From Armatimonadota bacterium (GTDB taxonomy: Bacteria; Armatimonadota; HRBIN16), in assembly GCA_026003175.1 (NCBI GenBank), contig BPGT01000002.1, forward strand, positions 1,178,001 through 1,242,000: 64,000 nucleotides of DNA, given 5' to 3'. Positions 50,942 through 60,662 of this stretch are shown here, piece by piece (within the stretch, counting starts at the first letter, position 1; the number at the start of each line of letters is the position of its first letter). A program made the translations under genes and the position numbers. The notes beneath the pieces are model-generated. The model worked only from the letters and a program-made list of their open reading frames with translations, did no database searches and was not told where the DNA came from.

Positions 50942-52320
50942 ATCTGTCTCCCAGCCCATACTAGGGCAAGTATAACCACTACCCACAGGTAACCACTCAA
51001 TGTGCCCCCAGTGCTGCTACGATGTACCACCAGAGCAAACAGCCCAAAGCTGCAGTAAAAAGCCGCAAACCAGGGGGATTCGTATCGATTCCGTAGAATC
51101 TCCAACACTGCAAGTAAGGAGCCATAAGCAAAGAAAACCAGAAGGGCACCGAGGTCTCCAAAATTCATCCGCGCTTCGAGAAGGCTGGAGAACGCTGTTC
51201 CTGATATTCGCGATCTGGACGACCAGTCTGCAAAGAACCGGTCGCGGAATTCGTAAGTGATGCTGGTTGGCTTCTCACCGGGGTACAGGAATCCCGGAAT
51301 AGCCACTGTCAAATCGCGTAGAAAGGTGGACCCATAATACAAATCGGCGATGCCAGCTTGCATCACGAGACTATAGTTTCCAAAGGGTGATCCGAATTCG
51401 TTGACCGCAGGGTTCAGGGAGCTCAATAGCAATTTCTGAACCGTCTCGGCTGGAAGGTCAACTGCCTTGCCTGATATCCACAGCGGGAAAGCCCAGCGAA
51501 AGCCGTATAGCGGAGAGAGAAGAAGATACACCAGTAGCAGTCCAACTGCCCATCTGGTCGGAAAGCGTTCGACAGGTGCACGATAAGTGCAGCCCAGCAC
51601 AAAAGCCGCAACGTATGAAGCGATTTCCAGCCGTTGCCCCAGAATGAGGTGGACGAGCAAAAGAGGGGTGCAGAGAACCAGGAACAACAAGTCATCGAAG
51701 CTTTGTGACCCTTTACTGATCCCGCTATGCGACTGTGCGAACCGCCAGCTGTGATGTATGCCCAGGAACGCAAAAGCCAGTAAAGCGAAACTGGACGTAG
51801 GAAAGGTCAGCTTGATATCGGCAGTTGCTGCCTGATATACAGCTTTGCCTGCTAACAATATGCTGATGCCTCCCGCTCTTATCAGGTTGAGGAATTCTCC
51901 AGCGGTGGCAAATAGTATAAGTAGCAGTGCTATGCGCATATAGCCGATGGTACGTATCGTTACATTGTGCCGCGGTCGGTAGGTCATGCCCCAAAGCAAT
52001 ATTGCCCACATAAAACTTACCGCCGCGATGGCGGAATCAACAAGCCACTCCCGAACGTAAAAAGGGGGCGAAAACGGAGGGATCGCTCCCGACCCGAAAA
52101 GTATCTCGAAGGGACCCGACAGGGTGTAGAGCGTAAAAGCGGTGAGAAACAGATGCGAGAGGGTGACCCAACTTCCCCAGATGTGGCGAAGCATGACAAG
52201 GTTACAGAGGAAGACAAGGCAAAGGAACGCGAAAGCGGCATCGTACTGCTCATAGGCAGAGGCGCATATCGAAGCCAGAGCAGCCAGATTCATTGCTATG
52301 AACCATCTCAATATTCTCAT
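50884..52320 (-). CDS. O-antigen polymerase-like membrane protein (Wzy type)
   Basis: 478 residues with about twelve hydrophobic segments, a large polar loop near residues 285-400 and a basic C-terminal end. It has the low sequence conservation typical of Wzy. An Arg-rich periplasmic loop (YEFRDRFFADWSSRSRISG) fits the polymerase model. It would link repeat units delivered by the flippase on the outer face of the membrane. It lies between GT4 genes in the operon; the start (ATG 52320) shares a base with the upstream GT4 stop. Confidence 0.75.
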   Translation of the reverse strand: MRILRWFIAMNLAALASICASAYEQYDAAFAFLCLVFLCNLVMLRHIWGSWVTLSHLFLTAFTLYTLSGPFEILFGSGAIPPFSPPFYVREWLVDSAIAAVSFMWAILLWGMTYRPRHNVTIRTIGYMRIALLLILFATAGEFLNLIRAGGISILLAGKAVYQAATADIKLTFPTSSFALLAFAFLGIHHSWRFAQSHSGISKGSQSFDDLLFLVLCTPLLLVHLILGQRLEIASYVAAFVLGCTYRAPVERFPTRWAVGLLLVYLLLSPLYGFRWAFPLWISGKAVDLPAETVQKLLLSSLNPAVNEFGSPFGNYSLVMQAGIADLYYGSTFLRDLTVAIPGFLYPGEKPTSITYEFRDRFFADWSSRSRISGTAFSSLLEARMNFGDLGALLVFFAYGSLLAVLEILRNRYESPWFAAFYCSFGLFALVVHRSSTGGTLSGYLWVVVILALVWAGRQIWRKRWQRIEGLSSSSSIA

Positions 52321-53429
52321 TATGTCAGATTGGCGAGCCTCTCGTACTGCTGCAATGCATGTTCGAGGGTAAACCGTTCATAGTCCTGCCTCGTTCTCAG
52401 GTTGCGTGGAGCATCAAGGCTCTCGCCTATCGCTTGTGCTAGGGATACATGATCCCCTACCTCGGTCAGCGTCCCCAACCGACCGTTGTCCAGTATCTCT
52501 GCACTCCCACTTGGGCAATCCGTGGAAACAACCGGAGTGCCCAACGCCAACGCTTCCACCAGCACCGTGGGCAACCCTTCCCAGCGTGACGACAGGACGA
52601 ACACAGCAGCCTTTTTCATGTAAGGATATGGGTTCTGCACAAAGCCTGGCAGAGAAACATCTCCCGCGATACCAAGTTCCTTCGCCAGCGCCTCCAGCTG
52701 GGAACGTTCTTCGCCCTCTCCCAATATCATCAACCGTGCCGGTCTTTGCCGACGTACCAGAGCGAACGCGCGGATCAGGGTGGGAAAGTCCTTCGGCTTC
52801 GTGAGCCTACCAACGCCCAGTACCACTGGTGGCTCTCCCTCTCGAAACCAGGGGTGTTCCAGCGGTTCCTCGGCTTTTCGGAAGAGCTCCGGTGTAACGA
52901 TAGGGTTATATATCACTTTCACCTTTTCTGCCGGAATGCCGACGTAGTGCACCAGTTCGTCCGCGACACCCTGCGATACCGCGACCACCGTATCTGCCCA
53001 TCGGTAAAAGAACCGTGCCCACAGGGGTAGCAGCTTTGCTCGCAAAGCGCGGGCATTCGCTACCACCTGGCTGGGGGTGCTGTGTACCGTCACAATGACA
53101 CGGGAGGGTACCCGTGCAAGCCACCGGGCGCAAATAGCCACAACATTTGCATGGTCTAGCGCTGACAGCAGAGCGCAAGGACGCTGGTCACGCAGATAGC
53201 GAACCAGCCCGGGCAGACTGGTCAGCACACGTGATGCTCGCAGGTCTATCATGCGCACGCAAGAGGGAACCTGTGGGAGATAGGGACCCTGCGCCCTTGC
53301 GAGCACAAGATGCACCTCATAGCCTTGTTCCGCAAAACCTTGGGCGAGGTGCAAGAACACTCGCTGTGCTCCGCCGCCCGCCAGCGAAGGCATGTAGAAC
53401 GCAATACGTTGTTGCTGCTGTGTGCTCAC
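52320..53429 (-). CDS. Glycosyltransferase family 4
   Basis: 369 residues, GT-B fold. The N-terminal PSLAGGGAQRVFLHLAQGF and C-terminal VLGVGRLTKPKDFPTLI with SSRWEGLPTVLVEALALG (E-x7-E) are typical. I chose GTG 53429: AGGAGG lies before it and it overlaps the upstream gene stop as GTGA; a longer frame to 53492 runs into that gene. It builds the repeat unit with the two other GT4 proteins. Confidence 0.88.
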   Translation of the reverse strand: MSTQQQQRIAFYMPSLAGGGAQRVFLHLAQGFAEQGYEVHLVLARAQGPYLPQVPSCVRMIDLRASRVLTSLPGLVRYLRDQRPCALLSALDHANVVAICARWLARVPSRVIVTVHSTPSQVVANARALRAKLLPLWARFFYRWADTVVAVSQGVADELVHYVGIPAEKVKVIYNPIVTPELFRKAEEPLEHPWFREGEPPVVLGVGRLTKPKDFPTLIRAFALVRRQRPARLMILGEGEERSQLEALAKELGIAGDVSLPGFVQNPYPYMKKAAVFVLSSRWEGLPTVLVEALALGTPVVSTDCPSGSAEILDNGRLGTLTEVGDHVSLAQAIGESLDAPRNLRTRQDYERFTLEHALQQYERLANLT

Positions 53430-54187
53430 TGCGCCCTCCTGAAGGCGGTGATACCTTTGACCCTCAGTTTCAGCAACAGAGCCTGCTGCCACAGCCGGTG
53501 AAAGGTCATATCCCCTATATTTCCTGCTCTATCACCCAACCGCATCGCATCCTCTGCCGAAATAATCGCCGAGGCGAAGCGGGCGATGTCGCGAGCGAAT
53601 CGCTGCAGGTCACGCTCGCTAAAGCGGTTATGATGATAGCATATCGTCCACACCCCAAACGGCATCGCGCGAAACTGCCACATCTGTTGCGGTATCCATA
53701 TCATTTCCAGCCAGCGTACCGGCTTCAAGAAGAAACCATCGCTGATTACTCCAATGCCGTTGCTTTGCAAGGCGACGAGAGTGTTCCTGTCGAAACTGTG
53801 TGCCGGCGCTACAAACACCTGCGGACGAATACCCTGCTCATGGAAAATCGCCAGCGCTTTTGCTATTTTTTCACGCTGTTGTTGCAGTGGTAGCCCCGCG
53901 AACTCACTGCGAGCATTCACACCCAGCAGTCCAGCGTCTTCGGTTTCGTACAGGTGCTGATAGCCGTGAACACCTATCGTCCAGCCTTGCCGTTGCTTCG
54001 CACGTAACCATTCCCAGAAATCTTCACGTGGAGGAGCCACTTGCAGCTTTGGGTCCTTGTTATCCGGCACAACCGCCAGGATTGGGTGCACCCCATGGGC
54101 GCATAACGTCTGCTCCACCTGTTGCCAAACATCCCAGTTCATCGTGGGGCATATATCGTCAAAACGCACCAGATAGCGTGCGGACAT
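53426..54187 (-). CDS. DUF2334-type polysaccharide deacetylase
   Basis: 253 residues, NodB-like fold of the DUF2334 group. The metal Asp pair is in RFDDICPTMN, the His motif in GVHGYQHLYE, and FVAPAHSFDRNT gives the later metal or catalytic residues. No signal peptide is visible, so it acts in the cytoplasm, probably on the lipid-linked repeat unit or on a nucleotide sugar. GGAAGAG precedes the ATG. It lies between the methyltransferase and the third GT4 gene. Confidence 0.83.
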   Translation of the reverse strand: MSARYLVRFDDICPTMNWDVWQQVEQTLCAHGVHPILAVVPDNKDPKLQVAPPREDFWEWLRAKQRQGWTIGVHGYQHLYETEDAGLLGVNARSEFAGLPLQQQREKIAKALAIFHEQGIRPQVFVAPAHSFDRNTLVALQSNGIGVISDGFFLKPVRWLEMIWIPQQMWQFRAMPFGVWTICYHHNRFSERDLQRFARDIARFASAIISAEDAMRLGDRAGNIGDMTFHRLWQQALLLKLRVKGITAFRRAQ

Positions 54188-54188
54188 A

Positions 54189-54860
54189 TTACTCTTCCCC
54201 CCTTTGCACGAAGATGCGGTCGAGGGTCGGTTCGCGGTAGTCCACCACCAGTTGTTTTATAGGATGCCTCAGAAACAAAGCGGGGATTCGCCCCCTTGGG
54301 GGATGTGGATGTCCGATTTTGATGCCCGTCGTCGCATTAAGCCACGTTCGCAGCTTCGCACCAATGGGAAGCTTGTCCCACCCGAAACAAGAGTTGTTGG
54401 TTTCGATATAAGCATATCCCCCAGGGCGCATAAGCTGGTAGACCACCGCCACGAAAGAGGCGTCACTCCAGCCATAGCAGAAACAGACTCGATTAAACAC
54501 CAGGTCAAACTGTTTGCACAATATGTGGGGCGCCTCATCCATGTATCCCAACACAAAAGCAATTTCCACCCCTGCTTCCTGCGCTTTTTGCTGAGCAATG
54601 CGCAAGTAGTTACGGCTTACGTCGAGCCATGTGACCAGGGCGCCCCGCCTGGCAAAAGCAACGGAAAACTGACCAGGACCACCCCCAAGGTCCAGGATTT
54701 CTTTCCCCTCCATACCTCCTATCCGCTCGGCGAGCGTCTCCACCAACGCTTCGTCCATCTGTCGCCACACTGTTTGCGCATACTGCTGGGCGTATTGCGC
54801 TGGAACGGGGTCCCAGCCATGTTCCGGACGACGTATATATGCATGCACTCTGTTAATCAA
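54189..54860 (-). CDS. SAM-dependent methyltransferase
   Basis: 223 residues, class I methyltransferase of the Methyltransf_11/25 type. The SAM-binding motif is ILDLGGGPGQFSVAFA, with motif II acidic residue in TWLDVSRNYL and motif III around MRPGGYAYIET. It overlaps the flippase end by 8 bp. In this operon it probably methylates a sugar of the repeat unit or caps the glycan. Acceptor unknown. Confidence 0.83.
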   Translation of the reverse strand: MINRVHAYIRRPEHGWDPVPAQYAQQYAQTVWRQMDEALVETLAERIGGMEGKEILDLGGGPGQFSVAFARRGALVTWLDVSRNYLRIAQQKAQEAGVEIAFVLGYMDEAPHILCKQFDLVFNRVCFCYGWSDASFVAVVYQLMRPGGYAYIETNNSCFGWDKLPIGAKLRTWLNATTGIKIGHPHPPRGRIPALFLRHPIKQLVVDYREPTLDRIFVQRGEE

Positions 54861-56299
54861 TCTGCATCCTCCGCGCAGAAGAGCACTTTGGTCTGCTGTG
54901 TGCGTACGGCATCATGACTTGCAGCAGTGCTAAAGTACCACAATAGACAAGAATCACCCCGCTGGCATGAAGCATATTGCCGACAGGGCTGTCCGCACGG
55001 GGTAACATTATCCAAACACACAGCATGGCGAAAGCGGCAGTGAGCACCTGGGCTATTCCCTTCCAGTGGAAAGGCATCGGGAACACTCTTTTACCCAGCA
55101 CAGTGCTAGTGATTAGCGCGACGGCGTACGCAGCAAGAGTTGCCCACGCGGCTCCCTTGATCCCCCACTTAGGTATCCATACGACATTGAGCACAACATT
55201 TGTCAGCGCCGCGATGCCGGCAACCCACAGCTGTCCTATCGTGTATCTGCCCAGCTGGAAAGCGAGGTCGAAATGGTAAGAACGAATACCTGCCAGGAAT
55301 ATGGCAGCAGCTATCCACGGGATCACGGTGCCTGCTGAATGATGGAACTGCCCCCCCCAGAATACGCGACAAATAAGGAGCGAAAACAATAAGTGTCACC
55401 GCCACGGGTACCGCAACGGCTGCAAGGAGCCATATATTTCGCGACAACTGTAGTCGCGCTGCCTCTACGCCCTGTTGCTCCAGGCTGGATACCGCAAGCG
55501 GATAGGCAGCCATATTCACAATCATCATCATCACCAGTAGAATTTGAGCTGTCAGGTCGTAAGCGGCAGCGTACAATCCTGCTGCCTGCTCGTCCAGGTA
55601 ATAAGCCAGAAGAAACCGATCGGATGAACTGATTACAAAGCTCAGGGCAAACGTTCCAGTAAGTGGCAGCCCGTAGTAGAATATCTGCTTGACAATCGTC
55701 TTCTGTAACCTTGCGTTGAAACCGAACCACTGCCTGCGTGCGAGAAAGAATCCTCCTGTCAGGGCACCCACAACCTGTCCCGTTAACGGTGCGTATGCTA
55801 CCGGATAGATTAGCAGGAGTAACGTTGCCGTGGCGAGCATTGTTAGAGCGCGCACGCCCGCGCCTATCCCGTACCGTGTGGGCTGCAACCGAGTGCGGGT
55901 GACCTCCAGATTGATATCAAACCATGTTTGCGCCCAAAGCAACGCCAGAGCCAACAGAATCAACCCTTTCCACGATGCAGGTACTCCAACAAGCAAGCCT
56001 GTCAGCACAATCAGCGTGATCGCACCAGCCAACAGATAGTACATTGCCTTCACAGAGGCTAACAACGTCTCTGGCGTTTGATGGGCGGGCAAGAAGCGAA
56101 GGACGGACAGGCTAAGCCATTGAAAGCAGACGATGTTCACCAATCCTATCCCAGCGACCACCAGCGCGTAACGTCCATACTCGTCGGGCGAAAGCAGCCG
56201 AGTATATACCGCGATAGACAGGAAGTTGATCAAACCGGGCAGGCCGCGTGCCATCAGATAAACAGCGCTATGACGCAACAATGTCCTCATGGTGACCAT
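54853..56299 (-). pseudogene. Wzx-like polysaccharide flippase, frameshifted at a G run
   Basis: The first part (ATG 56299) shows about nine transmembrane segments of the MATE/PST flippase fold (AVYTRLLSPDEYGRYALVV; SDRFLLAYYLDEQAAGLYAA). At a run of eight G (C at 55351-55358) the frame changes: the original frame leads into nonsense, while removing one G continues as GGQFHHSAGTVIPWIAAAIF and the last five segments. The repaired protein would have about 482 residues, normal for Wzx. It would flip the lipid-linked repeat unit to the periplasm, so its state decides whether the whole operon makes polymer. Real, phase-variable or a sequencing error. Confidence 0.78.
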
Positions 56300-56302
56300 T
56301 GC

Positions 56303-57622
56303 CTACCGTTTCGGTTTCGTGACCAGAACAACCAGCACACCCAGCATCAACCCTCCCGCCAGAGCCAGCGCGATATTTAGTTTCCATCGCTTGTTCACCG
56401 GCTCCTCTTTGAGCGTTCCGTCCTCCAGCACTTCCCATCGGTTTGGATCACGCGACATCTCCATCCGCGCCTGCTCCAGGTTGACGCGCAGCTGTTGCAC
56501 GATGTCGTTGAGTGTAGCTACCTCACGCGCCAGCCGTTGCAGTTTCAGGGTGTCCTCAGGGGCGCGTACAGCCAGCTGTTGCAAAGCACTGATCTGTGCC
56601 TCTAGCCCCACTCTCTGCAGCTCCAGCGGTGCCAGGTTCGGGTCCAGGTTCATGTTGACCGCCTGCAAGTAGTTATCTATCTCTTTACGCAGCTGTTGGC
56701 GGGTGAGTTCAATCTGCTTCTTCAGCTTCACCACGTTGGGCGCATCGGGACCATAGGTGAGCTCGGCAACGCGCAGATCATATTCCAGGTCGGTGAGCTT
56801 TTGTCTCCATTGCGCGGCAGGAGGCAGGTCTGCAGGCAAGTTTGCAGCCGATTTAGCCAGCTTTTGGGCGGAGGCGCGTGCCGTCGCGATTTGCTCGTTC
56901 ACCTGCTGAAGCTGTAGCCGCGCAGAGTTCAACTGCTGGAGATAGGTACTATCCAGCCCTGAGACCGCACTGCCCAACGCACGTAAGGGGGAAGCAGGAA
57001 GGACACTTGCGGCTGAACTCCCGCCGGGCGACGGCGCGCCACCCTCCTGCACCATCCTCTGGTGAAACTGCAACAACCGGTTCTCCGCCTCGCGCAGCTG
57101 TTTGGTGCGCAGAGCAAGCTCTTTTTCCAGAAAATCTACCTGATTACGCACCAGAGGCAGGTTCAGCTCGCGGTTCAACGTCGCCAGCGTGCTGACATAC
57201 AGCTGCGCAATCCGTTGCGCCATGCGAGGATCCTCGTGCCTCACGGATACAGTAATCAGGCTTGCCTGGGCATCATCCTTGATAGACGTTATCTGCCTGA
57301 GCGTTTTGGGAGGGACGTTTGTCTTTTGCGAAATCATTTTGCGGATACGGTTGCTTTCCAGCACTGCCCGATACATTTTGAGTGGTGCAGCTCCACCCGA
57401 TGGCACGAAGATACCCAGCGACTGCGCCAGTCCCACCAGAGAGGAGGCTCCTCCAGCGGGAAAAAGCAAGGTGGAAGAGGCTTCGTACACAGGAGCAGGT
57501 AACCACGTTGCCAGCACACCGATCAACACACACAGCACGATGACCGCTGCCACTGTGCGTTTGCGCTGCCAGATTGTCCCGAACAGGTCGGCTAAGGTAA
57601 TCTCTTCCTCATCTACCGCCAT
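56303..57622 (-). CDS. Wzz-type polysaccharide chain length regulator
   Basis: 440 residues. The N-terminal Wzz domain (ITLADLFGTIWQRKRTVAAV) has a first transmembrane segment at about 20-41, followed by a long periplasmic coiled-coil region (residues 100-405, rich in Gln, Leu and Glu) and a second transmembrane segment (ALAGGLMLGVLVVLVTKPKR). No tyrosine kinase domain follows, so the control of chain length is by the Wzz part alone. The start is taken at ATG 57622, where the Wzz pattern begins. It is the first gene of the operon behind the promoter at 57666-57695. Confidence 0.88.
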   Translation of the reverse strand: MAVDEEEITLADLFGTIWQRKRTVAAVIVLCVLIGVLATWLPAPVYEASSTLLFPAGGASSLVGLAQSLGIFVPSGGAAPLKMYRAVLESNRIRKMISQKTNVPPKTLRQITSIKDDAQASLITVSVRHEDPRMAQRIAQLYVSTLATLNRELNLPLVRNQVDFLEKELALRTKQLREAENRLLQFHQRMVQEGGAPSPGGSSAASVLPASPLRALGSAVSGLDSTYLQQLNSARLQLQQVNEQIATARASAQKLAKSAANLPADLPPAAQWRQKLTDLEYDLRVAELTYGPDAPNVVKLKKQIELTRQQLRKEIDNYLQAVNMNLDPNLAPLELQRVGLEAQISALQQLAVRAPEDTLKLQRLAREVATLNDIVQQLRVNLEQARMEMSRDPNRWEVLEDGTLKEEPVNKRWKLNIALALAGGLMLGVLVVLVTKPKR

Positions 57623-57665
57623 GAACCCCGTTGTGTCTCCCCCCATCAGGTGTAACCAGCAAGTT

Positions 57666-57695
57666 ATTCTAACAGGGAGCAAAGGCACTCGTCAA
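57666..57695 (-). promoter_or_regulatory. Promoter of the polysaccharide operon
   Basis: TTGACG (57690-57695) and TAGAAT (57666-57671) with an 18-bp spacer, 44 bp upstream of the Wzz start. All genes from here to the terminator at 41927 read the same way with overlaps or short gaps, so it can drive the whole cluster. Confidence 0.75.
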
Positions 57696-57776
57696 GTAAG
57701 CGCAGCCGGCGGCGACAGGACGTCCTCGCTCTGTAGCGAAAGAGATAGCGCATACCCCGTTCGACGGAGCAGCGCC

Positions 57777-58628
57777 ATGATTATCTGGATATGCACCGAC
57801 ATGGAGGGCATTGCGGGTATCGACAGCTGGGATCAATGCTACCATCCCAACGACAACGCACCTGAATACCTTTACGGGCGTGAGCAACTGACCGCTGAGG
57901 TCAACGCGGCAGTGGCAGGTTGCTTTGATGCCGGAGCTACCGAAGTGCGGGTGATCGATGGGCACGGGCGCAACCGCAATCGAGGCTTCATTCGGGAAAA
58001 GTTAGACTCGCGAGCGAAAGTGGTCTGGTTCAGCCGCTTTACCCCTATCCGCTTCGAAGGGCTGGACGAAAGCGTCCACGCAGTGGCAATGATTGGACAG
58101 CACGCGATGGCGGGCACGTTACACGCTTTCATCGATCACACGCAGGTACCTAAGGAGATATGTCGTTTTCGCATCAACGGGCAGGAGCACGGCGAGATGA
58201 GCCAGTTCGCTCTCTATGCAGGCGCGTATGGAGCGCCTCTGGTATACGTGTCCGGCGATGAGGCGCTATGTGCAGAGGCACGTCGGCTGTTTCCACACGT
58301 GCGTTGCACCCCTACCAAGCGCGGCACAGGCTGGGCGACCTGTGAACTGTACCCGCCCGATGAGGTGCGTGAACGCATCCGGCGGGACATCGCCGAAGCC
58401 ATTCGCCATGCCGATCGCTCCAACGCCTGGCGTGTGCCTGTGCCGATAGAGGTCTCAGTAGAGTGGGCGTACAGTGGGCTGGCGGACTATCGGGCGCAGT
58501 TTGCCGGGGTACGGCGTGTGGATGCCCGAACGGTAGCATGGGAGATTTACGACCCAAGGGACATCTACATGTTCCCCAACGAGTCGTGGCAACCAGGCTT
58601 GGTGTATCAAGGAGCTAGAAAAGCATGA
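57777..58628 (+). CDS. dppA: M55-family D-aminopeptidase
   Basis: 283 residues. The zinc-binding and catalytic motifs of DppA are present: CTDMEGIAG near the N-terminus, VIDGHGRNR, MIGQHAMAGT and INGQEHGEMSQFALYAG. The family frees D-amino acids from small peptides, possibly from peptidoglycan turnover, and forms a decamer. I chose ATG 57777, preceded by CGGAG; a long in-frame reading upstream runs antisense through the Wzz gene. The stop overlaps the next gene's start as ATGA. Confidence 0.9.
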   Translation: MIIWICTDMEGIAGIDSWDQCYHPNDNAPEYLYGREQLTAEVNAAVAGCFDAGATEVRVIDGHGRNRNRGFIREKLDSRAKVVWFSRFTPIRFEGLDESVHAVAMIGQHAMAGTLHAFIDHTQVPKEICRFRINGQEHGEMSQFALYAGAYGAPLVYVSGDEALCAEARRLFPHVRCTPTKRGTGWATCELYPPDEVRERIRRDIAEAIRHADRSNAWRVPVPIEVSVEWAYSGLADYRAQFAGVRRVDARTVAWEIYDPRDIYMFPNESWQPGLVYQGARKA

Positions 58629-59842
58629 CCGTCATGCTCTATCGGAAACATTTGAGCGCGGCAAAGGCAGGCTACATTCTGCTGGTGTTGATGTTCGTGG
58701 TAGCTGGTACTGCAGCCCAGGTTACTCGGGTGCAAAACGCTAGCCAGCTCCGCCAGGCGATACGCAACGCCCGCCCAGGAGATACCATCCTGCTTGCCCC
58801 GGGAGAGTACGAAGGCGGACTGTTTTTCGAAAACGTGCACGGACAGCCGGGGAAACCCATCATCATTGCGGGAGAAGAGCCGAGCAACCCTCCTGTGATC
58901 CGTGGCGGCGGCGAGTGCTTGCATATTAGCAAAGCGTCCCATCTGGAGATTCGCCATCTGGTGCTGGTAGGCGCACGTAACAACGGTCTGAACATCGACG
59001 ACGGCGGTCAGTACGACTCTCCCGCCCACCATATTGTGCTCCAGGGCATCACGGTCAGAGACATCGGGCCCGAGGGCAATTGCGACGGCATCAAACTCTC
59101 CGGCGTCACCGACTTTCGCGTGGAGGGGTGCACCATAGAACGCTGGGGCGACGGCGGTCAGGGTATTGATATGGTGGGGTGTCACCGCGGTGTGATCGAA
59201 GGATGTAGCCTGCGTTTCGTGGACGATAAAGGCTACGGCATCCAGGCAAAAGGCGGATGCACGGACATCACCGTGCGCCGGTGCCGCTTTGAACACGCGG
59301 GAGCGCGTGCCATGCAAATCGGGGGCAGCACCGGTTTGCAGTTCTTCCGCCCTCCGCTTAAACCCGGTGGTGAGCACGCCGAGGCGCGAAATATCACTGT
59401 AGAGGGATGCACCTTTATCGGCTCGACGGCGGCGGTGGGCTTCGTGGGCGTAGATGGTGCTACCTTCCGCTTCAACACTATCTACCGCCCCAGGCGATGG
59501 GCAATACGCATCCTGCAGGAGACACGCGCGGAAGGTTTTGTGCCCTGCCGCAACGGACGATTCACCGATAACCTCGTCGTCTTCCGCTCCGGCGAGTGGT
59601 TTGAAGGGGGAGTCAACATCGGTCCCTTCACCGCGCCGGAGACCTTTACTTTCGCCCGAAACTGGTGGTATTGTGAAGATGCGCCAGAGCGAAGCAACCC
59701 CACGCTTCCGGTGCCTGAAAAAGAGGGGGTATACGGCGTGGACCCACGCCTGCGCGCCCCGCAGAAGGGCGACCTTGCGGTAGAGACGGGAAGTTCGGCG
59801 CAGCGTGTGGGAGCACATGCCTTGCGGTTGCAGGAAAGGTGA
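58625..59842 (+). CDS. Secreted right-handed beta-helix protein
   Basis: 405 residues. An N-terminal signal peptide (about residues 12-32, ILLVLMFVVAGTAAQ) is followed by a DUF1565-like start (ASQLRQAIRNARPGDTILLA) and many parallel beta-helix rungs with G-x-C and N-N-G turns (HLEIRHLVLVGARNNGLNID; DGIKLSGVTDFRVEGCTIER). Such folds bind or cut polysaccharides (lyases, pectinase-like). A Cys recurs at rung ends. No catalytic triad can be named. It is translationally coupled with the D-aminopeptidase. Confidence 0.8.
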   Translation: MTVMLYRKHLSAAKAGYILLVLMFVVAGTAAQVTRVQNASQLRQAIRNARPGDTILLAPGEYEGGLFFENVHGQPGKPIIIAGEEPSNPPVIRGGGECLHISKASHLEIRHLVLVGARNNGLNIDDGGQYDSPAHHIVLQGITVRDIGPEGNCDGIKLSGVTDFRVEGCTIERWGDGGQGIDMVGCHRGVIEGCSLRFVDDKGYGIQAKGGCTDITVRRCRFEHAGARAMQIGGSTGLQFFRPPLKPGGEHAEARNITVEGCTFIGSTAAVGFVGVDGATFRFNTIYRPRRWAIRILQETRAEGFVPCRNGRFTDNLVVFRSGEWFEGGVNIGPFTAPETFTFARNWWYCEDAPERSNPTLPVPEKEGVYGVDPRLRAPQKGDLAVETGSSAQRVGAHALRLQER

Positions 59843-59847
59843 CGGAG

Positions 59848-60141
59848 ATGTCCTCGCGATTTAACGAGACATTACTTGCTCAACGGTTCAGGGAAATTCA
59901 GGAGGCGAAAAACCTTCTGGAGCCTTATACTCACCTGTCCGTCGAGCAGTTCGTGTATCCAACCGGGAGGCGGTCGATGCCGCTAAATACCGGTTGCTGC
60001 TCGGCATTGAAGCCTGCGCGCTGGTTCACAAGTATCAGGTTCAACACACAGGTTTATCAGATAATCTGTGAAGGAATCGTCGACTGGGATACATTTATAG
60101 AGAGCGTGCAGCAGTTTGTGCATGGAGATCCCTATGCGTAA
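59848..60141 (+). pseudogene. Decayed HepT toxin
   Basis: The first 35 residues in frame (MSSRFNETLLAQRFREIQEA, then KNLLEPYTHLSVEQFV) match the start of HepT/DUF86. At about 59955 the similarity shifts to another frame (REAVDAAKYRLLLGIEACAL), then that frame meets a stop, and the first frame again gives the HepT end (VDWDTFIESVQQFV). The central part holding the Arg-x4-6-His catalytic motif is missing. A 98-residue reading remains open but cannot be a working RNase. It precedes an intact MntA gene with an 8-bp overlap. Confidence 0.65.
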
Positions 60142-60532
60142 GCACCTGACCAAGGCGGAGAAGAAGCACATCCACCAGATTCTGCGCGAGCGGCTCCTGC
60201 AACGCGAAGAGGTGCGTTTCGCGTACCTGTTCGGCTCCTTCACACTGGAAGGCAGTTTTGGGGATATCGACGTCGCAGTGTATGTGACGCCAGAAAACCT
60301 TCAGCGGTCAGACCCGCTCATGCTCTCCTTTGAGATCGCCGACTTCCTGGAGTTAGCAGTGGGGTTGCCGGTGGATGTAGTTCTGCTCAATACCGCGCCT
60401 CTGGCGTTGCAGTTTGAAGCCGCTCGGGGCAAACCACTCATGGCGCGTTGTTGGGAGGAGCTTGCCGACTTTGCAGAGCAAGTGACCTTGCGCTGGTGGG
60501 ACACGGAGGGAATGCGTTACGCAGCAATGTGA
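60134..60532 (+). CDS. MntA-type nucleotidyltransferase antitoxin
   Basis: 132 residues. GSF (34-36) and the metal-binding Asp44 and Asp46 in GDIDVAVYV fit the minimal nucleotidyltransferase fold; the C-terminal helices follow. In working pairs MntA transfers AMP groups onto HepT and blocks it. I chose ATG 60134, with GGAG six bases before it; upstream ATG 60122 is possible. The partner HepT is broken, so this is probably an orphan antitoxin that could still protect against related toxins. Confidence 0.8.
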   Translation: MRKHLTKAEKKHIHQILRERLLQREEVRFAYLFGSFTLEGSFGDIDVAVYVTPENLQRSDPLMLSFEIADFLELAVGLPVDVVLLNTAPLALQFEAARGKPLMARCWEELADFAEQVTLRWWDTEGMRYAAM

Positions 60533-60647
60533 TAGCCTTCGTCGACACGAAAGCAAACAGGCGAGCACCCCGTAGAAGGAGGCACTCTCCCCCGTGACCT
60601 GTTCCTGACGCGCGATGGCTGGAGGTGATGAATCCTTCAGTATTCAG

Positions 60648-60653
60648 TATAAT
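60648..60653 (+). promoter_or_regulatory. TATAAT box just before a start codon
   Basis: A perfect -10 lies 9 bp upstream of ATG 60663, so transcription would begin almost at the start codon, giving a leaderless message. The -35 position (60625-60630, GTGATG) is a weak match. Confidence 0.4.
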
Positions 60654-60662
60654 AATCTTGTC

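Noticed and set aside
57189-57776. N-terminal extension of the D-aminopeptidase frame
   Set aside because: It runs antisense through the Wzz gene and has no similarity; the M55 pattern begins at ATG 57777.
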